Shown here piece after piece: positions 45,816 to 54,541 of a DNA stretch of 64,000 nt; position 1 is the first letter of the stretch; every line of letters begins with the position of its first letter. The position numbers and the translations under genes are program-made. The notes under the pieces were generated by a model, which did no database searches, was not told the DNA's origin, and saw nothing but the letters and a program-made list of their open reading frames with translations. The stretch comes from Cellulophaga baltica (GTDB lineage: Bacteria > Bacteroidota > Bacteroidia > Flavobacteriales > Flavobacteriaceae): the NCBI RefSeq assembly GCF_018861125.1, contig NZ_JAHKQN010000033.1:1-64000 (forward strand), read 5' to 3'.

Positions 45816-45851
45816 TTTGAAGTAAGTTTTTTATTAAAAAACCTACTTTTG
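45816..45851 (+). promoter_or_regulatory. Candidate trxB promoter overlapping an inverted repeat
   Basis: TTTG at 45816-45819 and a perfect TACTTTTG -7 box at 45844-45851 are 24 bases apart, slightly longer than usual. The spacer is an AT-rich inverted repeat: AAGTAAGTTTTTTA (45820-45833) against TAAAAAACCTACTT. The repeat could instead be a weak terminator for the preceding gene. Confidence 0.35.
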
Positions 45852-45875
45852 AATAATAAAAAGAAGTATTAGGTT

Positions 45876-46841
45876 ATGTCAGATAAAATAGAGAGAATAA
45901 AAACGTTAATTATTGGATCGGGTCCTGCTGGATATACAGCTGCAATTTATGCTTCAAGAGCAGATTTAAAACCTGTAATGTATACAGGTATGGAACCAGG
46001 TGGACAATTAACTACTACTACTGAGGTTGATAACTTTCCTGGATACCCTGAAGGTATTGATGGTCCAACAATGATGATGCAATTGCAACAGCAAGCAGAG
46101 CGTTTTGGAACTGAAGTAAGAATAGGAATGATTACTGCTGTAAACTTAAGCAAAGAAGTTGGTGGAATACATAAAGTTACTGTTGATGATTCTGTTGAGA
46201 TAGAAGCTGAAACAGTTATTGTTTCTACAGGTGCGAGTGCAAAATATTTAGGCATACCTAGTGAACAAAAATTAAGAGGTGGTGGTGTGTCTGCATGTGC
46301 AGTATGTGACGGTTTCTTTTATAAAGGTCAAGATGTTGCTATAGTTGGTGCAGGAGATACTGCAACAGAAGAAGCATCATACTTAGCTAATATTTGTAAT
46401 AAAGTTACTATGTTGGTTCGTAAAGGAGAAATGAGAGCTTCAAAAGCGATGCAACATAGAGTAAATAGCATTAAAAACATTGAAATTAAGTATAATACTG
46501 AAGTTGATGAGGTTTTAGGAGACCAAGTTGTTGAAGGCTTACGTATGGTAAATAATCAAACTGGTGAAAAAGAAGATATAGCAATTACAGGTTTATTTAT
46601 TGCTATTGGTCACAAACCAAATACTGATATTTTTAAAGGTCAGTTAGATATGGATGAGACAGGTTACTTAATAACTAAAGGTAAATCGACTAAAACAAAC
46701 TTACCAGGTGTATTTGCTTGTGGTGATTCTCAAGATAAAGAGTACCGCCAAGCAGTTACTGCGGCAGGTACAGGTTGTATGGCTGCTTTAGATGCTGAAC
46801 GTTATTTAGCAGAAATTGAAACTCCCGAAGAAGTAGCTTAA
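45876..46841 (+). CDS. trxB: Thioredoxin-disulfide reductase
   Basis: The 321-residue flavoprotein reduces oxidised thioredoxin with NADPH in the cytoplasm. The FAD site is IIGSGPAGYTAAIYASRA near residues 13-30. The redox-active CAVC is at residues 141-144. The NADPH site is VAIVGAGDTATEEASYLA near residues 150-170. The C-terminal FAD motif is GVFACGDSQDKEYRQAVTAAGTG. All are intact and the length is normal. It stands alone, followed by a bidirectional terminator hairpin. Confidence 0.97.
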   Translation: MSDKIERIKTLIIGSGPAGYTAAIYASRADLKPVMYTGMEPGGQLTTTTEVDNFPGYPEGIDGPTMMMQLQQQAERFGTEVRIGMITAVNLSKEVGGIHKVTVDDSVEIEAETVIVSTGASAKYLGIPSEQKLRGGGVSACAVCDGFFYKGQDVAIVGAGDTATEEASYLANICNKVTMLVRKGEMRASKAMQHRVNSIKNIEIKYNTEVDEVLGDQVVEGLRMVNNQTGEKEDIAITGLFIAIGHKPNTDIFKGQLDMDETGYLITKGKSTKTNLPGVFACGDSQDKEYRQAVTAAGTGCMAALDAERYLAEIETPEEVA

Positions 46842-46865
46842 TAAAATACTTTTGAAATTCTATAC

Positions 46866-46896
46866 AAAAAGCATCTATGTAAATGGATGCTTTTTT
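46866..46896 (+). terminator. Terminator hairpin between trxB and the convergent synthase gene
   Basis: AAAAAGCATCTAT pairs with ATGGATGCTTTTT (one G-T pair) around the loop GTAA, with T runs on both strands, so it can serve both convergent genes. Confidence 0.85.
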
Positions 46897-46899
46897 AAT

Positions 46900-47961
46900 T
46901 TATAAATACTTGTTTAAAACATTACTTAGTTCTAGAATATCATCTTTTGTATGTGCGGCGCTAATTACAATTCTACTCATTAGTTTAGAATCTTTATTTG
47001 GATACCTGAAACTAGTAACTATAATATGATGTTGCTCTAAATAAGCGGTAAGTTCTTCATCTTGAAAACTGAAGGCAGGATGACCATTCATAAAATGAAA
47101 CTTTCTAGTAACGGTAACGTGTTTTAAAAAGAGTTCAATATTTTCTTGAAGTTGTTTTCTTTTTATTGTAAAAACTTCTTGGCCATCAATAATGCTAGCA
47201 ATATTTGCTGGAGAAGCAGGACTTGCACCGCCATAAAATTCAGTTTCTGTTAAGTTTGTAATTCTTTCTGATGTGCCAAAAATAGCACCTGATTGCACAC
47301 CAAATCCTTTTCCTAGAGAACAGCTAACAATTAATTCTTTTGGATTTAATGATGCAATTTTTTTAAAAACACCAGAGCCATTTTCTCCGACAATACCAAT
47401 ACCATGAGAATCATCAACTACTAAAATAAGTTGAGATAGGGGTAATTGTGCTAAACCTTCAAAATTTGGATAATTTACTCCTGAGAAATCTATGGCATCT
47501 AAAAAGATAACGGGAATGGCTTTTTTATTTTTCTCTAAATGATGCCGTACCGCAAAATTTAAAGAAGAGAAAGTAACATATGATGATGCTTTTTTACTTT
47601 TCTGTTTTGTTTGATATAGCGCACTATGTGTATTAGGTGCATAAAAAAGTTTGTATGTTTTGTTGGCAAAAGCCTGTGTCACAAATTGCCCTGCTAAATA
47701 ACCAGATGACATGGTTGTACACGATTCACTCCCAACTAAGTTAGCCAAATAGTTTTCAGCTTTATCAAAAATAGCAATCTGGATGTTTGATTTTCGTGAA
47801 GCCCCGTAATTAGTGCCATATTTTAGAATATTCTGAATATAAATATCCTGAAAGTTACGATCTGTCTGTAAACCCAAATATGCTGTACCACCAAAATAAA
47901 GATAGTTTTTATCTTCAATTTTAATTTCTCTACCTGGGAATGTTGTAACCGTATGTTTCAT
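46900..47961 (-). CDS. PLP-dependent alpha-oxoamine synthase family protein (BioF/KBL-like)
   Basis: The product has 353 residues, somewhat short for the family. LYFGGTAYLGLQTDRNFQ and YGTNYGASRKSNIQIAIFD form the substrate entrance. VDDSHGIGIVGENGSGVFK holds the Asp/His that bind the PLP ring. SCSLGKGFGVQSGAIFG has the Schiff-base Lys. The family condenses an amino acid with an acyl-CoA; biotin, glycine C-acetyltransferase and sphingoid-type products are known. The start overlaps the dipeptide epimerase stop by one base and no biotin genes are present, so a role in peptide or amino acid turnover is inferred. Substrates are unknown. Confidence 0.8.
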   Translation of the reverse strand: MKHTVTTFPGREIKIEDKNYLYFGGTAYLGLQTDRNFQDIYIQNILKYGTNYGASRKSNIQIAIFDKAENYLANLVGSESCTTMSSGYLAGQFVTQAFANKTYKLFYAPNTHSALYQTKQKSKKASSYVTFSSLNFAVRHHLEKNKKAIPVIFLDAIDFSGVNYPNFEGLAQLPLSQLILVVDDSHGIGIVGENGSGVFKKIASLNPKELIVSCSLGKGFGVQSGAIFGTSERITNLTETEFYGGASPASPANIASIIDGQEVFTIKRKQLQENIELFLKHVTVTRKFHFMNGHPAFSFQDEELTAYLEQHHIIVTSFRYPNKDSKLMSRIVISAAHTKDDILELSNVLNKYL

Positions 47962-48974
47962 TAGTTAAGTTTTACACCAGATCCGCCAAGTTTAGGGAAA
48001 ACGACAGATGCATCTTCATTTATAACAATACCCTTAGCAATATCCTCTTTCAATAAAAGAGCACCATCCATATCAACATAATCTAATTGAGGTGTTAATT
48101 GTGCAATTGCAGAAATACCTACGGTAGATTCCGTCATACAACCAACCATAACTTTTAAGCCCAGTTCTTTTCCTCTTTTAATCATGCGTAGAGCAGGAGT
48201 TAAGCCACCGCATTTAGTCAATTTTATATTTATGCCACTATAATGCAAGCCACATTTTTCAACATCACTTTCAACAATACAACTTTCATCAGCAATTACG
48301 GGTAATACACTTTGGTGCATTACTTCCTCCATACCTTCCCAATTATCAGCTTTTAATGGCTGTTCTAAAAACTCAACACCTAAATCTTTTAAAAGTGGAG
48401 CATTGTATATAGTTTCTTTAGCTGTCCAAGCACAGTTAGCATCAATTCTAAAAATAGCATCACTGTGTTTACGTAATTCTTTTACAATACTAACATCATC
48501 ATCAGTTCCCAATTTAATCTTGTAAATAGGCCATGGCATTTCTTTCATTTTCGCAACCATTTTATCAATGCTAGCAATACCAATGGTATAATTTGTAGTT
48601 GGGAAGCTATCTAATGTTGTGCCCCAAATTTCATGAAGTGGTTTGCCTATTAATTTACCATGTAAATCATGCGCGGCCATATCTATAGCACAAATAGCAA
48701 AGTTTGATAAACCTTTACCTATTAAAAATGCATGTAAAACTTCTGGTGTTGTAAAGTTGTAATTTTCAATTTCAGATTTAATAGTATTAATCTCATCCAT
48801 CATACTTTCAACACTAATCTTGTAATACGGGTTAGAGGTTGCTTCACCATATCCAGTTTGCCCGTTTAAGCTAAGGCCTACAATTAAACTGTCTTGAAAA
48901 TCATGTGACTCTCTTGAAATACTAAAAGTATGTTTTAAAGGTAGAATGTACTTTTTAAGACTTATTTGCATCAC
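47961..48974 (-). CDS. Dipeptide epimerase (enolase superfamily, L-Ala-D/L-Glu epimerase type)
   Basis: The product has 337 residues. The N-terminal capping domain begins LKKYILPLKHTFSISRESH. The barrel has the catalytic KIKLG (KxK) near residue 155, metal ligands in FRIDANCAW, EFLEQPL and VIADESC, and the second catalytic Lys in INIKLTKCGGLTPALRM. MVGCMTESTVGISA and DMDGALLL complete the dipeptide-epimerase signature. It interconverts L-Ala-D-Glu and L-Ala-L-Glu from murein recycling, or related dipeptides. It is translationally coupled (TAATG) to the alpha-oxoamine synthase gene. Confidence 0.88.
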   Translation of the reverse strand: MMQISLKKYILPLKHTFSISRESHDFQDSLIVGLSLNGQTGYGEATSNPYYKISVESMMDEINTIKSEIENYNFTTPEVLHAFLIGKGLSNFAICAIDMAAHDLHGKLIGKPLHEIWGTTLDSFPTTNYTIGIASIDKMVAKMKEMPWPIYKIKLGTDDDVSIVKELRKHSDAIFRIDANCAWTAKETIYNAPLLKDLGVEFLEQPLKADNWEGMEEVMHQSVLPVIADESCIVESDVEKCGLHYSGINIKLTKCGGLTPALRMIKRGKELGLKVMVGCMTESTVGISAIAQLTPQLDYVDMDGALLLKEDIAKGIVINEDASVVFPKLGGSGVKLN

Positions 48975-49022
48975 TAGATATATTTATTTTAAAAATAGTG
49001 AATAACAAAGTATTAGAAAATG

Positions 49023-49050
49023 AAAAGCCCCTGAAATTTCAGAGGCTCCC
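49023..49050 (-). terminator. Possible terminator after the DUF2807 gene
   Basis: AGCCCCTGAAA pairs with TTTCAGAGGCT (one mismatch) at 49026-49047; on the minus strand it is followed by TTTTCATTTT. The stem is imperfect and there is no separate loop. Confidence 0.5.
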
Positions 49051-49072
49051 TTTGGTTGATTAAATTGAGGGC

Positions 49073-49807
49073 TTAGTCGTTAAATGAAATACTGCCAGAA
49101 ACACTTTTGTTTTTTGAAACTTTAGCATCACCAGAATATGAGATATTACCGCCACTACTTGCGTCAGCAGTTAATGATTTTGATACAAAAATAGAAACAT
49201 TCGCACCGCTACTAGCTTCAGCATCACATATTTCAGTAGTTAAATCACTAGCTTTAATATTTGCGCCACTACTAGCATCAATAGTACTTGTATTAGTTGT
49301 GCCTGATAGTTTTATGTTTGAGCCACTACTAGCTTCAAGATCAAGGTTCTCAACATTTACAGTTGCTTTTAAAATAGATCCACTACTAGAATCAATATCT
49401 AAATTACTACCTGTTATAGTGTTTTCTACCTTTAAAATAGAACCACTTGAAGACTTTAAGCTTGTAATTTCTGGTAATGAAACGTATATTTTTTTAGTAG
49501 CGTTACCAATATTTTTAATGGCATGTATTTTTAAAGTATTGTTTGAAATATCAGTACCAATAAGCTCAATAATATTTTCATCCGCTTCAACCGAAATATT
49601 AAATTCATCGGCTTGTGTTACATAAACGTCTAAACCTTCAGAAGAAGTGATTTTAGTAAATTTCTCACTAATTTCTCGTTCACTAGTGGTAACGACTCCG
49701 TTTCCTTTTTCTCCTGAGCTAAAATCTCCGATATTGATATCAAAGCCACAAGATGTTAATACTGCTGAAAGGGCAAATGCAATTGCAATTCTAATTAATG
49801 CTGTCAT
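49073..49807 (-). CDS. DUF2807 (GIN-domain) lipoprotein with SSG repeats
   Basis: The product has 244 residues. The lipobox is SAVLTSCGFD (Cys20). From about residue 40 the protein follows the DUF2807 pattern (ISEKFTKITSSEGLDVYVTQ, then NTLKIHAI). It then becomes a run of about six coils of 18-21 residues, each carrying an SSG turn (SSSGSILK, SSSGSILK, ASSGSNIK, ASSGANIK, ASSGANVS, ASSGGNIS). That regularity predicts a right-handed beta-helix. It is exposed on a membrane surface; the function is unknown. It lies 113 bases after a PspC protein and a PadR regulator, a frequent Bacteroidota grouping linked to envelope stress. Confidence 0.85.
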   Translation of the reverse strand: MTALIRIAIAFALSAVLTSCGFDINIGDFSSGEKGNGVVTTSEREISEKFTKITSSEGLDVYVTQADEFNISVEADENIIELIGTDISNNTLKIHAIKNIGNATKKIYVSLPEITSLKSSSGSILKVENTITGSNLDIDSSSGSILKATVNVENLDLEASSGSNIKLSGTTNTSTIDASSGANIKASDLTTEICDAEASSGANVSIFVSKSLTADASSGGNISYSGDAKVSKNKSVSGSISFND

Positions 49808-49920
49808 GATTGTTGTTTTTTAGGTTGATGTAAATTTGCTATTTATATGCGCTAAATAATAATTTGAATTACCCAATTGATTAGTTTGAGGGATGAATTG
49901 TTACTTAGCTTGTTATTGTT

Positions 49921-51741
49921 TTAATTATTGTCTTCGTCGGGATTCATAAAAACGCCGTTTTCGTCTATTTTTAATTTAAAGGATTCTCCGTTGTCATTAA
50001 CATCAATGTCAATTCCGTTTTCGTCAATTTTAATTTTTCCTTTTTCACCTTCTTGATTAATATTGATATTAATGCCTTTATTGTTAATATGAAGCCTAGC
50101 ATCGTCATTGTCAATTTCATCTTCATTAATGCAATCTAAGCAAGTAAAATCATTTCTATTGGTCTTCCAAATATGTTTTTGAGCTTCTTTATTTCTCAGA
50201 TTCCCTTCATTTTCCATTCGAAGGTGAACATTATTTCTACCATCAGAAGGGTATTTAAGCAACATTTTTCTTGGTAAATAAACTAGCACATCTACCTCTT
50301 GGTTTTTGAATTTATTTTTTCTGTTTGTAGTCAGAAAATCATCAAAATAGAGCGTATTACCAACAAGTTCATAATTATAATCTATTCTTTCAGAAGTTTC
50401 TCTTGCTTCTAGAAATGAAGTTCCATTAGCATTTTTTTGAACTTTAATATGTATTAAGGAGTCTTTTGAACTTTTAAGAATAAAATTAACTTCTTTTGAT
50501 ACTAAAATTTCATTTCCATCATCATCAACACTAACAAACATATCGTCAATACTAAAGCGACTTCTTTTCCAGTGTAAACTGTTTGATTTAAATTCGATAT
50601 TTAAAGTATCTGTTGTAACAGGTACGAAATGTTCAGTTTCAATTTCTGTACTATCAAAAAAAGCTCTTGATGTTGCTTGTCTAACACTAATAACAATTAT
50701 TCCAATTAACGATATTAAAAATATACCTAATAGAGTATATGTGGCAATTGAATTTAAAGGTTTTAAGTTTTTAATCAGAATTTTTAAACCTAAATAAAAT
50801 AAGGCAAAAAATGGTAATGCAAATACAAAAAAGACAAATGTAGAAACCAACCAAAGTGGAGTATTAGTAGTATCTACTAATTCATATACATTTACAGGTC
50901 CTAAATGCATATTTTCAAACAGGCCTATAGAAAATAAAGCTATAATTAGTAAGATTATTATGCTAACTCCAGATAATACAAGTAAAACCCCTATGAATTT
51001 GCCGAAAATTTTAAATAAAGCCTTGAAAAAATTACCAAAAGCACTAAAAATGGTTGTGAGTAGCGCTCCTAAGTTTTCAAAAAAAGATTTACTACCGCTT
51101 TTAACTTTGTCACCTACTTTTTCGTAATCTACACTTTTTACTTTTTCAGAAACATCAGCAAAACCTTCTTTAACTCTACGTTCTATGTTGCTAATATTTA
51201 TGGCTTCACCGCGCATGTCTAGTTTTTCCGCCGTTGTTCTAGCTTCAGGAATTAGAACCCAAAGTATCGCATAAATTAAAATGAAACTTCCAAAACTAGC
51301 TAATGTAGGTATGATAAAAAAAGCACGAACCCAAATAGGGTCTATACCAAAATAATGTCCTAAACCTGAAGAAACTCCGGCAATTATTTTGTTATCAACA
51401 TCTCTATAGAATTTTTTGCTTTTTTGTGTTTCAGTATTTGAATTTTCATGTGCTGGATCATCACCAAAAACTTCATCATCAAGCTTATAATCTTCGGGTT
51501 GCCCCATAATTGCAATAACTTTATCAACTTCATGAATGGTAATTACTTGTCTTTCATTAACTAATTTTTCATGAAAAAGTTCTGCAATACGTGCTTCTAT
51601 ATCAGCTAAAATTTCATCGCTACCAGCAGTGTTATTTAAAGAACGCTTCACAGCTTCTAAATACCGTTGCATTTTAATGTATGCATTCTCATCTATATGA
51701 AAAAGCACATTTGCTAGGTTTATATTTACAGTTTTGTTCAT
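49921..51741 (-). CDS. PspC-domain membrane protein
   Basis: The product has 606 residues. Residues 1-95 are a helical domain (ADIEARIAELFHEKL, VDKVIAIMGQPEDY) typical of Bacteroidota PspC proteins. The PspC domain at about 109-170 reads KFYRDVDNKIIAGVSSGLGHY, FGIDPIWVRAFFII, ILWVLIPEA. An amphipathic region and several transmembrane helices follow (about 235-355). The periplasmic C-terminal part ends in short Asp/Asn/Gly-rich repeats (GINININQEGEKGKIKIDENG, then GIDIDVNDNGESFKLKIDENG). It is probably an envelope-stress sensor or effector. It starts 2 bases after padR, so the two are coupled. Confidence 0.88.
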   Translation of the reverse strand: MNKTVNINLANVLFHIDENAYIKMQRYLEAVKRSLNNTAGSDEILADIEARIAELFHEKLVNERQVITIHEVDKVIAIMGQPEDYKLDDEVFGDDPAHENSNTETQKSKKFYRDVDNKIIAGVSSGLGHYFGIDPIWVRAFFIIPTLASFGSFILIYAILWVLIPEARTTAEKLDMRGEAINISNIERRVKEGFADVSEKVKSVDYEKVGDKVKSGSKSFFENLGALLTTIFSAFGNFFKALFKIFGKFIGVLLVLSGVSIIILLIIALFSIGLFENMHLGPVNVYELVDTTNTPLWLVSTFVFFVFALPFFALFYLGLKILIKNLKPLNSIATYTLLGIFLISLIGIIVISVRQATSRAFFDSTEIETEHFVPVTTDTLNIEFKSNSLHWKRSRFSIDDMFVSVDDDGNEILVSKEVNFILKSSKDSLIHIKVQKNANGTSFLEARETSERIDYNYELVGNTLYFDDFLTTNRKNKFKNQEVDVLVYLPRKMLLKYPSDGRNNVHLRMENEGNLRNKEAQKHIWKTNRNDFTCLDCINEDEIDNDDARLHINNKGINININQEGEKGKIKIDENGIDIDVNDNGESFKLKIDENGVFMNPDEDNN

Positions 51742-51743
51742 CG

Positions 51744-52079
51744 TTAGTCGTTTTTGTTGTTGGTAACTAGGTTAGTGGCATGTCGTAATTCATCCCAAGT
51801 GGTATCTAATTCTTTTAAAAAAAGTTTACCTTCTTCCGTTAAGCTATAATACTTTCTTGGTGGTCCTGATGTTGATTCTTCCCAATGATAATTTAATAAT
51901 CCTGCATTTTTTAAGCGAGTAAGTAGTGGGTAAATAGTACCTTCTACAACTAACATTTTTGCGTTTTTAAGTGTTTTTAATATTTCAGAAGCATATTTAT
52001 CTTCTCCATTTAAAATAGATAATATGCAATATTCTAAAACCCCTTTACGCATTTGAGCTTTTGTGTTTTCTACATTCAT
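51744..52079 (-). CDS. PadR-family transcriptional regulator
   Basis: The product has 111 residues, a PadR-s1-like winged helix: MRKGVLEYCILSIL, YASEILKTLKNAKMLVVEGTIYPLLTRLKNAGLL (recognition helix), then the beta-wing WEESTSGPPRKYYSLTEEG and a C-terminal dimerisation helix. In this position it normally represses its own operon, here PspC and DUF2807. A candidate operator palindrome lies upstream at 52324-52344, though it is closer to the divergent gene. Confidence 0.92.
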   Translation of the reverse strand: MNVENTKAQMRKGVLEYCILSILNGEDKYASEILKTLKNAKMLVVEGTIYPLLTRLKNAGLLNYHWEESTSGPPRKYYSLTEEGKLFLKELDTTWDELRHATNLVTNNKND

Positions 52080-52323
52080 AGATTTAAATTTCTAAAATGC
52101 AGTCTGGGGTAGTAATCCGTTTCTTTTTTAAGAAATAGCAGACTGCATGAATTAACTGTTCGTTTTGTTGATTGATGAATAAACATCCTTTGATTGATTT
52201 TTACTGATTTACAATCAGTGTTAGATTAAATTTTAGCGTTGTATTAAGGTGTGATTAAGACCTTTTGTTATTAAAAATTAAATACTTAGCTAATTGTTTA
52301 TACAAATATATGTCTAAAAAAAG

Positions 52324-52344
52324 GTACTGTGTTACGCATAGTAC
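52324..52344. promoter_or_regulatory. 21-base imperfect palindrome in the padR/DUF4442 gap
   Basis: GTACTGTG (52324-52331) and CATAGTAC (52337-52344) are inverted repeats with one mismatch and a 5-base spacer. The gap from 52080 to 52418 is otherwise AT-rich, with a TATATTTG -7-like box on the minus strand nearby. It is a candidate repressor operator; the protein is not known. Confidence 0.35.
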
Positions 52345-52418
52345 TATAAATTAACAATATTTTAACATTTTTCAACTAAATTAAATTCTATATATTTATA
52401 AAAATATAGAAGAGGGGT

Positions 52419-52877
52419 ATGGCAGTTTCAGCAAGTAAGTTTAATACGTTTACATTTTTTAAGTTACCATCAGCTTGGTGGTGTGGTGTGCGATTAAGGC
52501 ATATAGATGATAGTAAGGCAATAGTAACCGTAAAACATAAATGGATTAACCAAAACCCTTTCAGGTCAATGTTTTGGGCTGTTCAAGGTATGGCGGCAGA
52601 GTTAAGTACTGGAGCTATGATGATAGCTCAAATAGAAGAAAGTGGTGAAAAAATTTCAATGCTTGTAGCTAACAACAATGCAAGTTTTACTAAAAAAGCG
52701 ACAGGTAAAATAACATTTACTTGTGAAGATGGCCATTTAATACAAGACGCTATTGCTAAAACGGTAGCAACTGGAGAAGGGCAGACACTTTGGATGAAAT
52801 CAGTTGGAATAAATGAAGATGGCGTGGTAGTTTCTACCTTTAATTTTGAATGGACTATTAAGTTAAAAAAGAAATAA
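52419..52877 (+). CDS. DUF4442 hotdog-fold thioesterase-like protein
   Basis: The product has 152 residues and no signal peptide. FKLPSAWWCGVRLRHIDDSKAIVTVKHKWINQNPFRSMFWAVQGMAAELSTG matches DUF4442, a PaaI-like branch of the hotdog superfamily in which the central helix carries the AAELSTG motif. Such proteins are thought to act on acyl thioesters; a substrate has not been established here. It stands alone, divergent from the padR operon. Confidence 0.82.
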   Translation: MAVSASKFNTFTFFKLPSAWWCGVRLRHIDDSKAIVTVKHKWINQNPFRSMFWAVQGMAAELSTGAMMIAQIEESGEKISMLVANNNASFTKKATGKITFTCEDGHLIQDAIAKTVATGEGQTLWMKSVGINEDGVVVSTFNFEWTIKLKKK

Positions 52878-53054
52878 AAAACGACTTAGTATCTTATTCT
52901 ATCGATAAATATGATAAGTTGGTATAGTTAAAAGCCTATTCTATCTATAAATTTTGTTGCTTTTTTTGTTTTTCATCAATTTCGTTCCTTGTAATCTCTG
53001 TCATTTTTAGACTGACAGTGGTGCATTAAATAACTTTTAAATAGAAATTGAAAA

Positions 53055-53948
53055 ATGAGAAAACTATTAATCATCCTTATTTTTAGTGCAGTGGGTATTG
53101 GTTTCGCGCAAGAAATCGGTAGTATTTATGTGAACTCTGAGTTTTTACAAAACACACAGGTTGCTACTATTAAAAAAAATAATGTTGGATTTGTTATTCC
53201 AATTAAAAATGCAACGAATAAAGAAAGCATAAGTGCTATTGGAGAATACCAATCTACTCACATCAAATTTGTAGATGACGATGTGCCTTTTGAAACGGAA
53301 CAAGTAGATAACTATCAAACTTTTTCTTTTGGAGTGCTTTACAACCGTATTTTAAAAAATGGTTGGGGTTTTACTTTTAAGATTGAACCACAATTATCAT
53401 CTAATTATGATGAGGTAGAATTTCAAAGTCATGATATTTTCGTAAACGGATCTATTGTTGTCGATAAACTTAATGCAGAAGCACAAACAATGTGGACATT
53501 TGGTGCTGAGTATGACCCTCAAAACGGCTTACATTTTCCTATTCCTGTGATTGCTTATACAAAGAGACTTAGTGATGAATGGGCTTATAAAATAGGTTTC
53601 CCAGAAAGTAGAGCTAAATACACATTAAACGACAATCATAATATTGAAGCTTTTACAACTCTTGATGGTTTAGTTGGTAATATTAATGATGATGTTGAAA
53701 TTCATAGCACTGATTATGTAGGTACTTTAAACAATACTTATTTTGTAGGTGGTATTGGTTATAACTTACGATTCTTAAAAAATTTCTTATTAGAGTCTAA
53801 AGTTGGTTATACAGCAGTGAACAATTTAAAAGTTCAGAGTTATGACAATAATGAAATTTATGACTTAGAAATACAAAACAGTCTTTATATTAATTTTGGA
53901 TTGAAATACAATTTAAAATCATTAGTCAAAGTTAAGAGTCCTTATTAA
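53055..53948 (+). CDS. DUF6268-family outer-membrane beta-barrel protein
   Basis: The product has 297 residues. The signal peptide ends at IGFAQ (residue 19). The mature part alternates aromatic and polar residues in barrel-like strands (FSFGVLYNRILKNGWGFTFKIEPQL, YFVGGIGYNLRFLKNFLLES, SLYINFGLKYNL). This pattern matches DUF6268, found across Bacteroidota. Location in the outer membrane is predicted. Function is unknown. A terminator hairpin follows. Confidence 0.72.
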   Translation: MRKLLIILIFSAVGIGFAQEIGSIYVNSEFLQNTQVATIKKNNVGFVIPIKNATNKESISAIGEYQSTHIKFVDDDVPFETEQVDNYQTFSFGVLYNRILKNGWGFTFKIEPQLSSNYDEVEFQSHDIFVNGSIVVDKLNAEAQTMWTFGAEYDPQNGLHFPIPVIAYTKRLSDEWAYKIGFPESRAKYTLNDNHNIEAFTTLDGLVGNINDDVEIHSTDYVGTLNNTYFVGGIGYNLRFLKNFLLESKVGYTAVNNLKVQSYDNNEIYDLEIQNSLYINFGLKYNLKSLVKVKSPY

Positions 53949-53974
53949 GAAATAGCGATTTTTTTAAAATATTT

Positions 53975-54010
53975 AAAACAGAAATTACTTCATTGTAGTT
54001 TCTGTTTTTT
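53975..54010 (+). terminator. Rho-independent terminator after DUF6268 gene
   Basis: AAAACAGAAATTAC (53975-53988) pairs with GTAGTTTCTGTTTT around TTCATT, with one G-T pair and a T run to 54010. Confidence 0.85.
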
Positions 54011-54034
54011 ATTTTTAAGTATATCTTATTAGCT

Positions 54035-54532
54035 ATGGAAAACAATGTTTTATTTAAAGAGGAACAAAAATTTTCACAATGGTGGTTGTGGTGCTTACTT
54101 TTGGCTCCATTTATTTTTAGTTTACTAACTATTATTATTGCTATTTATGAGCAGTTTAGTTCGGGTACAAAAAACCTATCACTCTCATTAATTATTAAAA
54201 ATGATACAGCAATAGCTTTGCTAATTTTAGTAGCTGTAATTATTATATTTCTTGTGTTGAGATTAAAAACTATAATTACAACTAAAGCTATTAAAATTCA
54301 ATATTTTCCTTTTTTTACTAAAATAATTGATTGGAGTACTGTTGAAACAGCGAGAGTTGTAACTTACGGTTTTGTAGGTTACGGCATTCGAATAAGCTTA
54401 AAACATGGTATGGTGTACAATGTTAAAGGTAACAAAGGTTTAGCTCTTACACTTAAAAAAGGGAAAAGACTTTTAATTGGCACTCAAAAAGAAAAGGAAT
54501 TAGAGCAAATAATTGCTGAAATTAAAACATAG
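54035..54532 (+). CDS. Two-helix membrane protein with PH-like C-terminal domain
   Basis: The product has 165 residues. Two transmembrane helices (about 18-38 WCLLLAPFIFSLLTIIIAIY and 55-77 TAIALLILVAVIIIFLVL) are followed by a cytoplasmic segment. That segment, ITTKAIKIQYFPFFTKIIDWSTVETARVV, then GYGIRISLKHGMVYNVKGNK and LLIGTQKEKELEQII, looks like a bacterial PH/photosystem-associated fold. No function is recognised. It lies 9 bases before the Nudix gene, so they may be cotranscribed. Confidence 0.65.
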   Translation: MENNVLFKEEQKFSQWWLWCLLLAPFIFSLLTIIIAIYEQFSSGTKNLSLSLIIKNDTAIALLILVAVIIIFLVLRLKTIITTKAIKIQYFPFFTKIIDWSTVETARVVTYGFVGYGIRISLKHGMVYNVKGNKGLALTLKKGKRLLIGTQKEKELEQIIAEIKT

Positions 54533-54541
54533 CAGACTATT

